The notes: a model not told the origin generated them from the sequence alone. DNA of 64,000 nt from Fibrobacterota bacterium (GCA_003165595.1 PLWQ01000017.1:64334-128333), one strand, 5' to 3'. Counted from the stretch's first letter, positions 16,100 through 25,230 are shown. Numbers and translations: made by a program.

Positions 16100-16912
16100 T
16101 CAGACGGTTTCGGCGCCGGTGTCCCAGAATGTTCTCTTGTCCAGTAACGCGAGCTCTGCGGCCATGTTCCGGCGCACCCGCTGTGCGAACTCCCCTGGCC
16201 TTTCTCCCGGCTCGGACCGGCAAGGCAAAAGGAATCGCACGGTGTATGAGAATTTGCGCTTTGGAAAAATACTTCCTTTGCAGCGCGCCATGAGCGGAAG
16301 GTCGGAATGGACGAGGACCGGCACCACGGGCGCGTTTGTTTCAATTGCCACCTTGAAGGCAAAAGGGCCGAACGGCAGGAGCTTTCCGGTCCTGGCGCGC
16401 GTTCCCTCGGGGAACACGAGCAGATTTTTGCCGGTTCCGAGCACGTGCCTGCATTTTTCCACGGCCGCGCCGAGCGACTGAAGTGAATCCGGGTCGATGC
16501 TGATGAAATCCAGGTGCTTCACAAATGTTGAGAACGGCGGAGTCCCGGCGTATTTGGATTTGATGACCACGCCGCTCTCCGGGAGAATCGACAGCAGCAT
16601 GAGGGCGTCGAGCCTGCTCCGGTGATTTGCCACCACCACCGACCCGCGCACCGCAGCGGTTGCGGCACCGGGCAGTTCCGCCATCGAGTACACCCGAAGG
16701 CCCGGCAGCCATATTCTAGTGAGGAAAAATGCGTATGTCTTGAGCACCGAATACATGAGGCGGCGAACAAGGGCGGGCCACAGCGCAAGGAGCATGAAGA
16801 AGGGCATTCCAACACAGAGAAATACCGCCGCGGACGCGAAATATCCGAGGTAGCCGATGATGCCGAGGAAGACTTTAAGGGGATACAAGGGGCGGATAAG
16901 GTTTCCCTTCAT
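16100..16912 (-). CDS. plsC: 1-acyl-sn-glycerol-3-phosphate acyltransferase (PlsC-like)
   Basis: A 270-residue membrane acyltransferase. Two hydrophobic stretches (about 14-60) anchor it. Motif I NHRSRLD places the catalytic His97 and Asp102 in the HX4D arrangement; motif III FPEGTR is at 167-172 and motif IV appears as VVPVLV. It transfers an acyl chain to a lysophospholipid. As first gene of a three-gene operon with fabZ and a flavoprotein facing the ketosynthase operon, it may place the cluster's product in membrane lipid. A TTG at 16936 is an alternative start. Confidence 0.85.
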   Translation of the reverse strand: MKGNLIRPLYPLKVFLGIIGYLGYFASAAVFLCVGMPFFMLLALWPALVRRLMYSVLKTYAFFLTRIWLPGLRVYSMAELPGAATAAVRGSVVVANHRSRLDALMLLSILPESGVVIKSKYAGTPPFSTFVKHLDFISIDPDSLQSLGAAVEKCRHVLGTGKNLLVFPEGTRARTGKLLPFGPFAFKVAIETNAPVVPVLVHSDLPLMARCKGSIFPKRKFSYTVRFLLPCRSEPGERPGEFAQRVRRNMAAELALLDKRTFWDTGAETV

Positions 16913-17049
16913 AGTGACAAAGTGACGGAGTAACAACGTAAGAAAGTTCCAAGGCGCAGGTTTACAGGGAAAATGTCATTCTCGTTGTGGAACTTGCAAC
17001 CTGCAAACGATGACTTTCTTTGGTGCGTCGATCGGCGCTATGAGATTTA

Positions 17050-17598
17050 CTAAAACGGCGATTCGATCTCTTTGAGGAATGGGAGATTCTTGTCTTTGTC
17101 CGAAATAACGGGATCTGCAACCGGCCAGGCAACTGCAATTGCCGGGTCGTTCCACCTGATGCCGGCGTCATGAGCCGGGGAGTAGTATGCGTCAACCTTG
17201 TACAGGAATTCCGAATCCTGCGAAAGCGTGCAGTAACCATGGGCAAATCCACGGGGCACAAAAAGCATGCGCCGGTTGTCCTCGCTCAGGGTGACGCCGA
17301 GCCATTTGCCGAAGGTCTTCGATTGCCTGCGCAAATCTACCACGACGTCGAACACCGCCCCGCGCACCACGCGCACGAGCTTGCTTTGCGCGAAGGGCGG
17401 TTTCTGGAAGTGCAGGCCCCGCACCACGCCGGCAACGCGGGAGCGAGCGTGATTATCCTGAACAAAATTCACCGGCAGGCCGTGCGCCTCCATGTCCCTT
17501 GCCGTAAACGATTCGAGGAAGAAGCCGCGGCTGTCCTCGTGGACGACGGGGTCCAATATCCACAGCCCCTGCAGTTCCGTTTCCGTGTATTTCATCAT
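17050..17598 (-). CDS. rfbC: dTDP-4-dehydrorhamnose 3,5-epimerase
   Basis: A 182-residue RmlC cupin. [32 protein letters not shown] (substrate-binding Arg and the catalytic His), [23 protein letters not shown] and the Tyr of [11 protein letters not shown] are all present. It makes dTDP-4-keto-L-rhamnose for surface polysaccharide. The ATG overlaps the rfbA stop (ATGA) with AGGG five bases upstream. rfbB and rfbD are not in this window. Confidence 0.92.
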   Translation of the reverse strand: MMKYTETELQGLWILDPVVHEDSRGFFLESFTARDMEAHGLPVNFVQDNHARSRVAGVVRGLHFQKPPFAQSKLVRVVRGAVFDVVVDLRRQSKTFGKWLGVTLSEDNRRMLFVPRGFAHGYCTLSQDSEFLYKVDAYYSPAHDAGIRWNDPAIAVAWPVADPVISDKDKNLPFLKEIESPF

Positions 17599-18467
17599 CG
17601 TTTCCCTGATGCAAGCTGCAGAAGGTATTCGCCGTACCCGTTCTTCTTCATGGGTTCGGCAAGCCTTGCGAGCTGGTCTTGTGTGATGTATCCGAGCCTG
17701 AACGCAATTTCTTCCGGGCACGACACCTTGAGCCCCTGGCGCGATTGGATGGTTTCCACGAACACCGACGCCTGGAGCATGGACTGGTGCGTGCCGGTAT
17801 CGAGCCAGGCAACACCCCTGCCGAGCAGGACGACGTCCAGCTTGCCCTCGTCCAAATACAGCCTGTTGAGGTCCGTTATTTCGAGCTCGCCGCGGGGTGA
17901 CGGCGTTAGAAACGCGGCGCGATCGGCCACCTGGTTATCGTAGAAGTAAAGGCCTGTCACCGCATAAGGTGACAGGGGGTTCTTCGGTTTTTCAACGAGG
18001 TTTGTTGGCTTTCCGGCTGGGTCGAGCTCAACCACGCCGTAGCGTTCAGGATCGTTCACCCAGTATCCGAATATGGTTGCCCTGTCTGTTTTTGCGGCAG
18101 CCTCCTTGAGCGATCCTACAAATCCGTGGCCCCAGAAGATGTTGTCACCCAGGATGAGCGCAACGCTTTCGTTTCCGACAAATTCTCTTCCCACGATAAA
18201 GGCCTGCGCAATTCCCTGGGGCTTTGGCTGGATCGCATACGAAAGATTGAGGCCCCACTGGCTTCCGTCTCCCAGGAGCCGCCGGAACGCCTCAATGTCC
18301 TGGGGCGTGGTTATCACCAGTATCTCGCGAATCCCGGCGAGCATCAGGATGGTGAGCGGGTAATATACCATGGGCTTGTCGTAAATCGGCATGAGCTGCT
18401 TACAAATGGCAAGCGTCACCGGGTACAACCGGGTGCCAGAGCCGCCGGCGAGGATGATGCCTTTCAT
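17595..18467 (-). CDS. rfbA: Glucose-1-phosphate thymidylyltransferase
   Basis: A 290-residue Rml[19 protein letters not shown] is the nucleotide-binding signature; [43 protein letters not shown] and [12 protein letters not shown] are all canonical. It makes dTDP-glucose, the first step toward dTDP-rhamnose. The start at 18467 is fixed by AGGAAGG five bases upstream. It forms a two-gene operon with rfbC. Confidence 0.95.
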   Translation of the reverse strand: MKGIILAGGSGTRLYPVTLAICKQLMPIYDKPMVYYPLTILMLAGIREILVITTPQDIEAFRRLLGDGSQWGLNLSYAIQPKPQGIAQAFIVGREFVGNESVALILGDNIFWGHGFVGSLKEAAAKTDRATIFGYWVNDPERYGVVELDPAGKPTNLVEKPKNPLSPYAVTGLYFYDNQVADRAAFLTPSPRGELEITDLNRLYLDEGKLDVVLLGRGVAWLDTGTHQSMLQASVFVETIQSRQGLKVSCPEEIAFRLGYITQDQLARLAEPMKKNGYGEYLLQLASGKR

Positions 18468-18619
18468 GCAGGCCTTCCTGAATAAGTGGCGATAAGTACG
18501 ATTTGAGAAAATACAATGTGTCGTTTTGCCCGTACAGGGCAAATAGTAAGGCAGGATGGAAAAGAATCGGCCGGAAAGATGACCCTTCCGGCCGTGGAAA
18601 TCGACGTGACAAATGGATG

Positions 18620-19309
18620 TTAGAAGTAGAATGCCAGTGAAAAAGCGCCCACCGACGTTATTCCCAGAGCCTGCCTCGCTCCGGACTTAGTTGTCACGGT
18701 GACAGCGCCCGTGGTTTGCTTTTCGTCGTAAGGAGCAGTAATCCCATAGCCGAGCCGGTATTCCGCGCTCAGGCTCAATTCCTTGATAATGAAGAACTCA
18801 ACACCGGCGATCGCAGCAACGTTAAAACCAAAGCCGCTGAAATAGGTGACGCCGTTTACCATTTGTCCGGCCGCCGCATTTGTGGTCGTTGGCGCGGTGA
18901 CTCCAGTGGCAACTGCATCCTTTTCCGAAGTCGAAGTCGACACAAAACCCAATGTACCGCCGACGTAGGGACTCACGCGGGTCTTAAGCAAATGATATTC
19001 CGCCCCGGCATTCAGCCCGATGCTAAAAGCGTTCGCATCGCCAGCCGATCCGCCTGCGGCCGGAGCCGGAGTCCCCTGATCGGCAAAGCCGAACAGCAGG
19101 CTTGCGCGGAGAGCGAGAGGATCCAGAAGGTAATACTTTCCGCCAATGCCGCCCTGATATGCATTGGCGGCAAGAGCGCTCAGTCCGCTAAACTCAAAGA
19201 GCATCGCCTTTGAGCCGGCATTGACCGAGGTCGTGAAGTCGTCCGCTGATGCTACAGATACCGAAATAACCAGTACCGCAAGCGCCAGAATACCAAGTTG
19301 CTTCTTCAT
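18620..19309 (-). CDS. Outer-membrane beta-barrel protein
   Basis: A 229-residue protein with a signal peptide ([21 protein letters not shown]) and alternating hydrophobic strands ending in FSLAFYF; the terminal Phe is the usual barrel-insertion signal. [23 protein letters not shown] and [13 protein letters not shown] are typical of small OmpA/OmpW-like 8-strand barrels. Ligand and role are unknown. A good ribosome site (AAAGGGG) and a promoter upstream suggest it is expressed on its own. Confidence 0.75.
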   Translation of the reverse strand: MKKQLGILALAVLVISVSVASADDFTTSVNAGSKAMLFEFSGLSALAANAYQGGIGGKYYLLDPLALRASLLFGFADQGTPAPAAGGSAGDANAFSIGLNAGAEYHLLKTRVSPYVGGTLGFVSTSTSEKDAVATGVTAPTTTNAAAGQMVNGVTYFSGFGFNVAAIAGVEFFIIKELSLSAEYRLGYGITAPYDEKQTTGAVTVTTKSGARQALGITSVGAFSLAFYF

Positions 19310-19366
19310 GAAGCACCCCTTTCGTTAATGGTGAAACCCTTTAACGCCCCTTGCACTATTATTTCT

Positions 19367-19394
19367 AAAATATTAAACGGAATGCCGGAGTCAA
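19367..19394 (-). promoter_or_regulatory. Likely sigma70 promoter of the barrel protein gene
   Basis: Reading the minus strand, TTGACT (19394-19389) and TATTTT (19372-19367) are separated by 16 bases, 57 bases upstream of the ATG. Confidence 0.4.
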
Positions 19395-19418
19395 ACAAAA
19401 TCTATCCAGATTAGGTTC

Positions 19419-19835
19419 CTATTCTCCGATTACCTGAACAAATATTTTTCGCGACCGGGGCCGGTTATCGTGATCGATAACAACTATTTGCTGCCAGGTG
19501 CCCAGAACGAGTTTCTTTTCGGTAAAGGGCACGGTGATTCCCGGACCCATGAGTGTGGCGCGGATATGCGAAAATCCGTTGTCGTCGCCCCACGTCTCGG
19601 AATGACGGCTCCGCAGGTTGCCGGGCACAAGTTCGTTAAGCTGTTCCTTCATGTCCTCTGCGAGTGCAGGTTCAAATTCGATGGTGGATATTGAAGCGGT
19701 AGAGCCCACGACAAACACTGTTGCGATACCACTCGTGATTTCAGATTCGGTAATGATGTCTTCCACGTCCGGGGTGACATCGATGATATCCGAGAACCCC
19801 TGCGTCTGGACTGAAAAATCTTTTCCGAATACCAT
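19419..19835 (-). CDS. yjbQ: YjbQ family protein (UPF0047)
   Basis: A 138-residue protein of normal length for the family. SGIATVFVVGSTASISTIEFEP, NGFSHIRATLMGPGITVPF and LGTWQQIVVIDHDNRPRSRKIFVQVIGE are the conserved blocks (family: HTTAxLxINE, GxNGxAHLxAxLxGxSxxxP, LGTWQxIxxxExDGPRxRxxxVxxxG). Some members have been reported to have weak thiamine-phosphate synthase activity; the true role is not established. Confidence 0.9.
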   Translation of the reverse strand: MVFGKDFSVQTQGFSDIIDVTPDVEDIITESEITSGIATVFVVGSTASISTIEFEPALAEDMKEQLNELVPGNLRSRHSETWGDDNGFSHIRATLMGPGITVPFTEKKLVLGTWQQIVVIDHDNRPRSRKIFVQVIGE

Positions 19836-19976
19836 AGGCCAATCCTTTCATTTATTTGCTGGAACGAATTTCCATCAACAGCGGTAAGATGTAAAATAAT
19901 AATAGGGGTGGATGATGCAGGACCTAATAGCGGGGTTCATACTTTCGTTTCGAAAGGGTCCGAACAATTTCAGGAA

Positions 19977-20147
19977 TTGACAATTGTGGCAATTATCCTC
20001 TGCCCGGCGCCAGGCCGGACTGGAAAGTGCGCAGAGCGCAGGGCCGCCTGACCGCGGCCGAAGGCCATAGCGGCAGGCGGTACCGAGGCCGTAGGCCGAG
20101 CTTGCAAGGAGGGCCGCCGACGTACTCGGCGGGGCGCCCAACTTCTT
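19977..20147 (+). repeat. Solo copy of structured repeat B (copy B1)
   Basis: This copy fills most of the 414-base gap between yjbQ and xerC. It starts with TTGACAATTGTGGC, then GCGCCAGGCCGGACTGG, a stem CCGCCTG/CAGGCGG with inner GGCC-GAA-GGCC and an AT bulge, the hairpin CGAGGC-CGTA-GGCCGAGC, then AAGGAGG and a hairpin ending in GGCGGGGCGCCCA. Six other B copies share this order. No A part lies next to it. Confidence 0.75.
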
Positions 20148-20249
20148 AGACTGTTTACCAGAAAAGCCTTTATATCAAACCCTTCCTCCAAGATTTGCTT
20201 TTGATATTTCGGCCAGCAGTAATATTTTCCAGTACAAGGAGCCTTATTC

Positions 20250-21194
20250 ATGCCCACTCTCCACGAACACATCGCCTCATTCCTCGACTACCTGCTCAAG
20301 GAAAAGGGCTATTCGGCGCACACCGCGGATGCCTACAAACGAGACCTTGCCCAGTTCGAATCATTTGTGGCTCAAACCTGCCCCGGCGCCGATTTCGACG
20401 GCGTGATGAAGAAAGCCGTCGTGCGAGACTTCACCTACACGCTTGGCCGGCAGGGGCTCAAGCCTCGATCCGTCGGCCGCAAGGTGGCTGCCCTCAAGTC
20501 GTTCTCAAAATTCTGCGTCAAGCGCGGTCTCCTGAGTGTCAATCCGGCCAAACTGTTGGCAAATCCCAAGCTCGACAAGCCTCTACCGGCCTTTCTCACC
20601 GAGACCCAGGCGCAACTGCTCGGGGCGGCGGCCGCACCCGGGAAGAACCTGCGTCAGGAAACCGAAAACCTGAGGAACCGGGGGATTGTGGAACTCCTGT
20701 ACGGTACCGGCCTGCGTCTGTCCGAGGTGTACGGCCTCAACGCGGACACCATCGATTACAAGCACGCAAGTGTGCGTGTGCTTGGCAAAGGGAGAAAGGA
20801 GCGGATAGTGCCGGTCACCGAAGCGGCGGTACGAGCGATATGCGATTACCTGCGGAACCGGACTGCGCCGGGCGCGGCCCAGGGGGCGCTGTTCACAAAC
20901 GACAAGGGCAAACGGCTTTCACGGAGGCAGATAGAGCGCGTCGTCTCGCAGGAACTGTCGGCCGTGACCCAGCAAAGAAAACGGAGCCCCCACGTGCTGC
21001 GGCACTCCTTTGCCACTCACCTGCTCGACCGAGGAGCCGATATCCGCGCGGTGAAGGAATTGCTGGGCCACTCGTCGCTTGCAACGACGCAGATTTATAC
21101 GCATATGTCAAAGGAACACCTGCTCAAAGTGTACCGCCAGGCGCACCCGCGCGCCGAGGCCCCGGCGCCGCCCCTTGCACAACCTCCCGCATAG
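20250..21194 (+). CDS. xerC: Tyrosine recombinase XerC/XerD
   Basis: A 314-residue site-specific recombinase of Xer length. The SAM-like N-terminal core-binding domain spans residues 1-95; the catalytic domain carries Arg in GTGLRLSE, Lys in GKGRKER, HVLRHSF, LGHSS and the nucleophile Tyr in IYTHMS. It should resolve chromosome dimers at dif with a partner Xer. XerC and XerD cannot be separated by eye. The ribosome site AAGGAG is eight bases before the ATG. The Pro/Ala-rich tail of 18 residues is longer than usual. Confidence 0.92.
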   Translation: MPTLHEHIASFLDYLLKEKGYSAHTADAYKRDLAQFESFVAQTCPGADFDGVMKKAVVRDFTYTLGRQGLKPRSVGRKVAALKSFSKFCVKRGLLSVNPAKLLANPKLDKPLPAFLTETQAQLLGAAAAPGKNLRQETENLRNRGIVELLYGTGLRLSEVYGLNADTIDYKHASVRVLGKGRKERIVPVTEAAVRAICDYLRNRTAPGAAQGALFTNDKGKRLSRRQIERVVSQELSAVTQQRKRSPHVLRHSFATHLLDRGADIRAVKELLGHSSLATTQIYTHMSKEHLLKVYRQAHPRAEAPAPPLAQPPA

Positions 21195-21197
21195 AAG

Positions 21198-21233
21198 ACA
21201 CGAAACGCCGCGTTGGTGCGCGGCGTTTCGTGT
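21198..21233. terminator. Bidirectional hairpin terminator between convergent genes
   Basis: A perfect 15-bp stem (ACACGAAACGCCGCG and its complement) encloses a 6-base loop. It lies four bases after the xerC stop and 25 bases from the stop of the convergent Spy-like gene. It lacks a T-run but is strong and well placed. Confidence 0.75.
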
Positions 21234-21257
21234 TCACTCGCCCGGAATCGGGACCGT

Positions 21258-21740
21258 TCAATCGTTGTTGAAATCGGGTGGACCACCCGGACCGCCGTGC
21301 GGGCCGTGTCCGGGACGCCCTCCACCCATTGGCGGGTGAAATTCGTTGCTGAGCAGTTTGGCAAACTGCTCCTTGGTGAGGACTGACTTTAGAAAAAGCA
21401 TGTGATCGGCCATGTGTTCCGCCATTGCCTTGTGGAGTTCTCCCATTTCCTTCGCATAGCCGAACAAAGTGGACTTGTTGGGCGAGGTTTTGAGCAATTC
21501 TTCCTTGGTCTTGTCGAGCAGGACTTTCATCTTCTCAAAATTCTGCTCGCGGAACTCCTTCATGTCTTTGCGCATACCCTTGAGCTTTGCCTGCTGATCT
21601 TGCGAAAGCCCGAGCTCCGCCCACATCTTGTGCCGCGTTGAGTCTCTTGAGAACGAGGCCGAATCCTGCGCGCAATATGCCGGGGGCGCGGCCATCATGA
21701 ATGAAAGAACCAGTCCCATGCACATCAATACGGTACGCAT
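21258..21740 (-). CDS. Spy/CpxP-like periplasmic protein
   Basis: A 160-residue exported protein with a signal peptide ending PAYCA. The helical middle has LGLSQDQQAKLKGMRKDMKEFREQNFEKMK and VLTKEQFAKLL, the LTxxQ-type motifs of Spy/CpxP and metal-sensing CnrX/ZraP proteins. The tail is rich in Gly, Pro and His (MGGGRPGHGPHGGPGG), a possible metal-binding segment. It is third in an ECF sigma - anti-sigma - Spy-like operon, so it may be the periplasmic sensor, as CnrX is in CnrYXH, or an effector chaperone. Confidence 0.75.
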   Translation of the reverse strand: MRTVLMCMGLVLSFMMAAPPAYCAQDSASFSRDSTRHKMWAELGLSQDQQAKLKGMRKDMKEFREQNFEKMKVLLDKTKEELLKTSPNKSTLFGYAKEMGELHKAMAEHMADHMLFLKSVLTKEQFAKLLSNEFHPPMGGGRPGHGPHGGPGGPPDFNND

Positions 21741-21755
21741 ACAACCCTCCGCTGT

Positions 21756-22082
21756 CTATTCTTGATACAAGACTTCGTCGTAATAACCGTACGAGCTGGA
21801 ATTCGCCTGATACACGTCGCTGTTGATATAGGAATTAACGCCGCTCAACTCCTCCGCCACTTCGGCAGAGTACGAAGCGCCGGGCGAGGCCAAACGCGTC
21901 ACCGTAAAGGCCGACACTGCGACAAGAATCGACGCAGCAATGCCGAACACCGCCCGACCCATTATCCTTCTTCTGTTGATCTTTCCGATAATGGTTCCGT
22001 ACAGGTGGCTCGGCAGCGGCGGAATGTGCGCCAGTTGTTCGAACGCGTGCCGCGGCAATTGATTTTCTTGCAGCTGTTCCAT
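21756..22082 (-). CDS. Putative single-pass anti-sigma factor
   Basis: A 108-residue protein with a short cytoplasmic part, one transmembrane helix (VFGIAASILVAVSAFTVTRLA, about 45-65) and a periplasmic tail rich in Ser, Tyr and Asn. It lacks the HX3CX2C of zinc anti-sigma proteins. Its ATG overlaps the sigma-factor stop by one base (TAATG), and this position is where ECF anti-sigma genes usually lie. The assignment rests on context and topology. Confidence 0.6.
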   Translation of the reverse strand: MEQLQENQLPRHAFEQLAHIPPLPSHLYGTIIGKINRRRIMGRAVFGIAASILVAVSAFTVTRLASPGASYSAEVAEELSGVNSYINSDVYQANSSSYGYYDEVLYQE

Positions 22083-22609
22083 TATTCCTCCCCGAATTTT
22101 GTCCGGATTTCCTCTTTGAGTCTAAAGAGCTGGGTGCGGAGACTCCCTGCGTTCTTGCCCGTAATGTCCGCAAGCTCTTCAAACGAGAATCCCAGCATCT
22201 CCCGTGCGGTAAGCAGGAAACGCTCTTCCGGCGTAATGCCTTTAAGGATTTTCTGCATGTCCTCTTTCATGTCTATGCTCTCTGTCGATGAAACCGTAGG
22301 CCCAGTGTCTTCGTTGAACTCCTGCATCTCGTTTGCGCGACTCTGCTTCGACAGCAGGGTCATGCACGCGTTGTACGTTATCCGGTATATCCATGTTGAA
22401 AATGCCGAACCGCCGCCGAATTTCGCAAGAGAATTGTGGACCCGGATAAACGTCTCCTGCACTGCTTCCGTCGCGGCCTGCACATCTCCGTGCATGGTCC
22501 TGTATGCTATCTTCCAAGAAAACGGCGCGTAAAAATCGTATAAGGCCCTGAATGCCGCCCGATCTCCCTTCCTGGCCCGATGAATCGTGAGATCGTTTAT
22601 CTCTACCAT
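22082..22609 (-). CDS. ECF sigma factor (RpoE-like)
   Basis: A 175-residue sigma factor with regions 2 and 4 only. Region 2 includes DRAAFRALYDFYAPFSWKIAYRTM, the ATEAVQETFIRVHNSLAKF segment and STWIYRITYNACMTLLSK. Region 4 has LTAREMLGFSFEELADITGKNAGSLRTQLFRLKEEIR, the helix-turn-helix for the -35 element. It heads an operon with a membrane anti-sigma candidate and a Spy-like protein, so it probably answers envelope or metal stress. Confidence 0.88.
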   Translation of the reverse strand: MVEINDLTIHRARKGDRAAFRALYDFYAPFSWKIAYRTMHGDVQAATEAVQETFIRVHNSLAKFGGGSAFSTWIYRITYNACMTLLSKQSRANEMQEFNEDTGPTVSSTESIDMKEDMQKILKGITPEERFLLTAREMLGFSFEELADITGKNAGSLRTQLFRLKEEIRTKFGEE

Positions 22610-22739
22610 TGGTTCACTCTATTGGACAGAAAAAAACGCCTCAATGTTACAGGGGGCGGACTTATTTTACAGCTTGAACCAAGACGATAAAACATACGTT
22701 ATGCATGGAGCGTTTTCAAAAGAATCGAAAGGATAACTC

Positions 22740-23198
22740 GTGCCGGATCAAGACAATGCAATCGTTGTTGCCGCCGACCATGCGGGATTTGAGCTCAAGG
22801 AGTTCGTCAAGAAGGAGCTTGAAAAACAGTCTATCCCGGTCGAGGACGTGGGGGTGTTTAGCGAGGAGAAGAGCGACTATCCCATATACATAGCAAGGGC
22901 CGCCTCCAAGGTGTCCAACGGGACGTTCCGCCGCGGCATTGTCGTGTGCGGGTCGGGCATCGGGGCATCAATAGTGGCCAACCGGTTCAAGAACGTTCGC
23001 GCCGCGCTGTGCGTGACGCCGGAAATGGCCCGGCTGTCAAGACAGCACAACGACAGCAATGTACTTGCGATGGGCGGGAGGATAACGCCGCCCCAAATCG
23101 CTGCGGAGATCCTCGCGACATGGCTCGACACCGCTTTTGAGGGCGGACGCCATGAGCACCGGATACGGCAAATCGAGACCGTAGACGGATCGCAGTAG
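22740..23198 (+). CDS. rpiB: Ribose 5-phosphate isomerase B
   Basis: A 152-residue RpiB/LacAB protein with a GTG start. VVAADHAGFELK binds the phosphate, VVCGSGIGASI contains the catalytic Cys, and HNDSNVLAMGGR is the C-terminal signature. It interconverts ribose 5-phosphate and ribulose 5-phosphate. A dCMP deaminase gene follows after 15 bases, so the pair links the pentose and nucleotide pathways in one transcript. Confidence 0.93.
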   Translation: MPDQDNAIVVAADHAGFELKEFVKKELEKQSIPVEDVGVFSEEKSDYPIYIARAASKVSNGTFRRGIVVCGSGIGASIVANRFKNVRAALCVTPEMARLSRQHNDSNVLAMGGRITPPQIAAEILATWLDTAFEGGRHEHRIRQIETVDGSQ

Positions 23199-23213
23199 CA
23201 AAAGGGGAATGCA

Positions 23214-23672
23214 ATGGCAGGCAGGAAAACGCGGTCCGGCGGCCGCACACGCGCGCCGTGGGACGAGTACTTCATGAAGATTGCGGTGCAGGTGGCGACA
23301 CGATCCACGTGCGACAGAAAGAACGTCGGCGCGGTCATCGTACGCGACAAGACTATTTTGTCAACCGGGTACAACGGCAGCGTGCGGGGCATGCCGCACT
23401 GTGACGACGTGGGCCACACCATGGAAAACGGCCACTGCATCGCGACCGTGCACGCCGAAGCAAATGCAATCATCCAGGCCGCAAAGAACGGCGTTGCGGT
23501 CGACGGCGCCGACATCTACATAACCGCCTCTCCCTGCTGGCAGTGCTTCAAACTCATCGCCAACAGCGGGATCAAGAGGATTTTTTATCTTGAGTTTTAC
23601 CGGGATACGCACGTGATCGAGGTGGCGGGACAGGCGGGAATCGAACTAAGACAAGTTGTATTAACCTCTTGA
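23214..23672 (+). CDS. comEB: dCMP deaminase (ComEB-type)
   Basis: A 152-residue zinc deaminase. HAEANAIIQAA supplies the zinc His and catalytic Glu, and SPCWQCFKLI the two zinc Cys. The N-terminal WDEYFMKIAVQVATRSTCDRKNVGAVIVRD and TGYNGSVRGMPHC, with a second metal-type His/Cys cluster, are as in dCMP deaminases. It supplies dUMP for thymidylate. AAAGGGGAATGC precedes the ATG. Confidence 0.92.
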   Translation: MAGRKTRSGGRTRAPWDEYFMKIAVQVATRSTCDRKNVGAVIVRDKTILSTGYNGSVRGMPHCDDVGHTMENGHCIATVHAEANAIIQAAKNGVAVDGADIYITASPCWQCFKLIANSGIKRIFYLEFYRDTHVIEVAGQAGIELRQVVLTS

Positions 23673-23684
23673 AATACTTGTTAT

Positions 23685-24120
23685 GGTGGGGACACCGCTT
23701 CGCGGTTTCCCCTGGCCCCCGGCTTCCGGCGCTGCGCGCCGGTGATCCGGGGGCACACCCTTTCCAGCAAAGGGGCGCGCCCGTGTCGCTCGCTTGACGC
23801 TCGCGAGGCGTCGCCCCTTCGCAACGCAACCTCAGGGGTACGTCGCTTCGCGGCTGCAAATCTTGTCCACCTGCGTTCGTTCCCGAGGGACTCTGACAAA
23901 TCTTCCATGCGCGGTCTATTTCCGAAGGATATTGGCATTTACGCATGATTGCTTGCTGCATGCGTGAGGGGCGCAGAGAGGAGTTTCTTGCGCCAGGGGC
24001 GCCGGAGGGTGTGCTAAAGCACAGTGCCGGCCGACCCGGCCGTAGGCATAGGGCGGACCGGCACCGAGGCGAATAGCCGAGCCCGGAGAAGAACCGGTGC
24101 CTCAAGGCAGGCGCCCAACT
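23685..24120 (+). repeat. Composite structured repeat A-B (copy 1)
   Basis: This fills the 499-base gap between comEB and htpX. The A part (23685-23830) opens GGTGGGGACACCGC, has stems around CCCCTGGCC and CCGG/CCGG and the marker CACACCCTTTCCAGC. The B part (23970-24120) has GCGCCAGG, stem GTGCCGG/CCGGCAC with a GGCATAGGG bulge, hairpin CGAGGC-GAATA-GCCGAGC and the end GGCGCCCA. No coding gene is credible here. Confidence 0.75.
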
Positions 24121-24171
24121 GCTCGGCCACATTATAAGACATGCTACAATTCTCACAAGATAAGTTCCACA

Positions 24172-25020
24172 TTAACCCTCCCTCGCCATCGCCTCCAACC
24201 GCCTGATTCTCTCTTCCATCGGCGGATGCGTGGAAAACAGGCCCATCAAGCCGCCCCTGAACGGATTGACAATAAACAGATGCGCCGTTGACGGATTACC
24301 GCCCTGCATGGGAATCATTTTCACGGCATTCTCCAGCTTTCCCAGCGCGTGCGCCAAAGACAAGGGCTTCCGGCACAGACGCGCGCCCGCAGCGTCTGCC
24401 GCGTATTCGCGCGAGCGCGAAATGGCAAGCTGGATAATCATTGCGGCAAAGGGCGCGAGAATGGCCATCGCAATCATGCCGAACATGCCGCCGCGGTCGT
24501 CGTCGTCGCGGCTCCCTCCGCCGAACATGGCGCCCCACTGAACGGCGTTTCCGATCATGGTGATGGCGCCGGCGATTGTTGCGGCAATGCTCGAAATGAG
24601 TATGTCGCGGTTCTTGACATGTGAAAGCTCGTGAGCCATCACGCCCTCGAGTTCATCTTCGCTTAGAATCGACAGGATGCCGGTTGTCGCGGCCACCGAC
24701 GCGTGTTTCGGGTTGCGGCCCGTGGCAAAAGCGTTGGGCGTGGGGTTGTTCACGATGTACACCTTTGGCATGGGCAGCGAGCCTTTTTCGGCAAGCTTGC
24801 GCACCACGCGGTAGAGAACCGGCGCGTCTTCCTCGGTCACCTGTTTGGCGCCGTAGGTCATGAGCACCAGTTTGTCGGAAAACCAGTACGACACCGCATT
24901 CATGATGACGGCGAAGAAGAAGAATCCCAACGCTCCGCGCGGACCGCCGATGTACTGGCCGATGAGAACGAGGATGCAGGTGAGGCCGCCGAGAAGCAGG
25001 GTGGTTTTGACATAGTTCAT
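24172..25020 (-). CDS. htpX: Zinc metalloprotease HtpX
   Basis: A 282-residue M48 membrane protease. Two N-terminal transmembrane segments ([37 protein letters not shown]) precede the conserved [26 protein letters not shown] is the zinc HEXXH, the third ligand Glu lies in [13 protein letters not shown], and two more membrane segments lie between. It degrades misfolded inner-membrane proteins. It appears to be a single-gene unit. Confidence 0.93.
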   Translation of the reverse strand: MNYVKTTLLLGGLTCILVLIGQYIGGPRGALGFFFFAVIMNAVSYWFSDKLVLMTYGAKQVTEEDAPVLYRVVRKLAEKGSLPMPKVYIVNNPTPNAFATGRNPKHASVAATTGILSILSEDELEGVMAHELSHVKNRDILISSIAATIAGAITMIGNAVQWGAMFGGGSRDDDDRGGMFGMIAMAILAPFAAMIIQLAISRSREYAADAAGARLCRKPLSLAHALGKLENAVKMIPMQGGNPSTAHLFIVNPFRGGLMGLFSTHPPMEERIRRLEAMAREG

Positions 25021-25230
25021 ACACAGCCTTTCTTGAACGAGAATTCAGTCAGATTATTACGATGAAAAGTAATGATTATTCGTGAGGAAAATAGTTTATT
25101 ATTGGGGTACGGACAGTGGTTGTTGTGAAGTTGAGGGGAAATCGGGACGGGGCTTCAAAATTTCATGGGTGAAAGGTTGGATGCTGAGATGCGCACAAAA
25201 CACAGGACGGTTCAAGCAAAGTCTCGAAGC

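Noticed and set aside
17170-17943. A 257-codon plus frame opposite rfbC and rfbA
   Set aside because: Both minus-strand genes are unmistakable dTDP-rhamnose enzymes; the plus frame is antisense noise.
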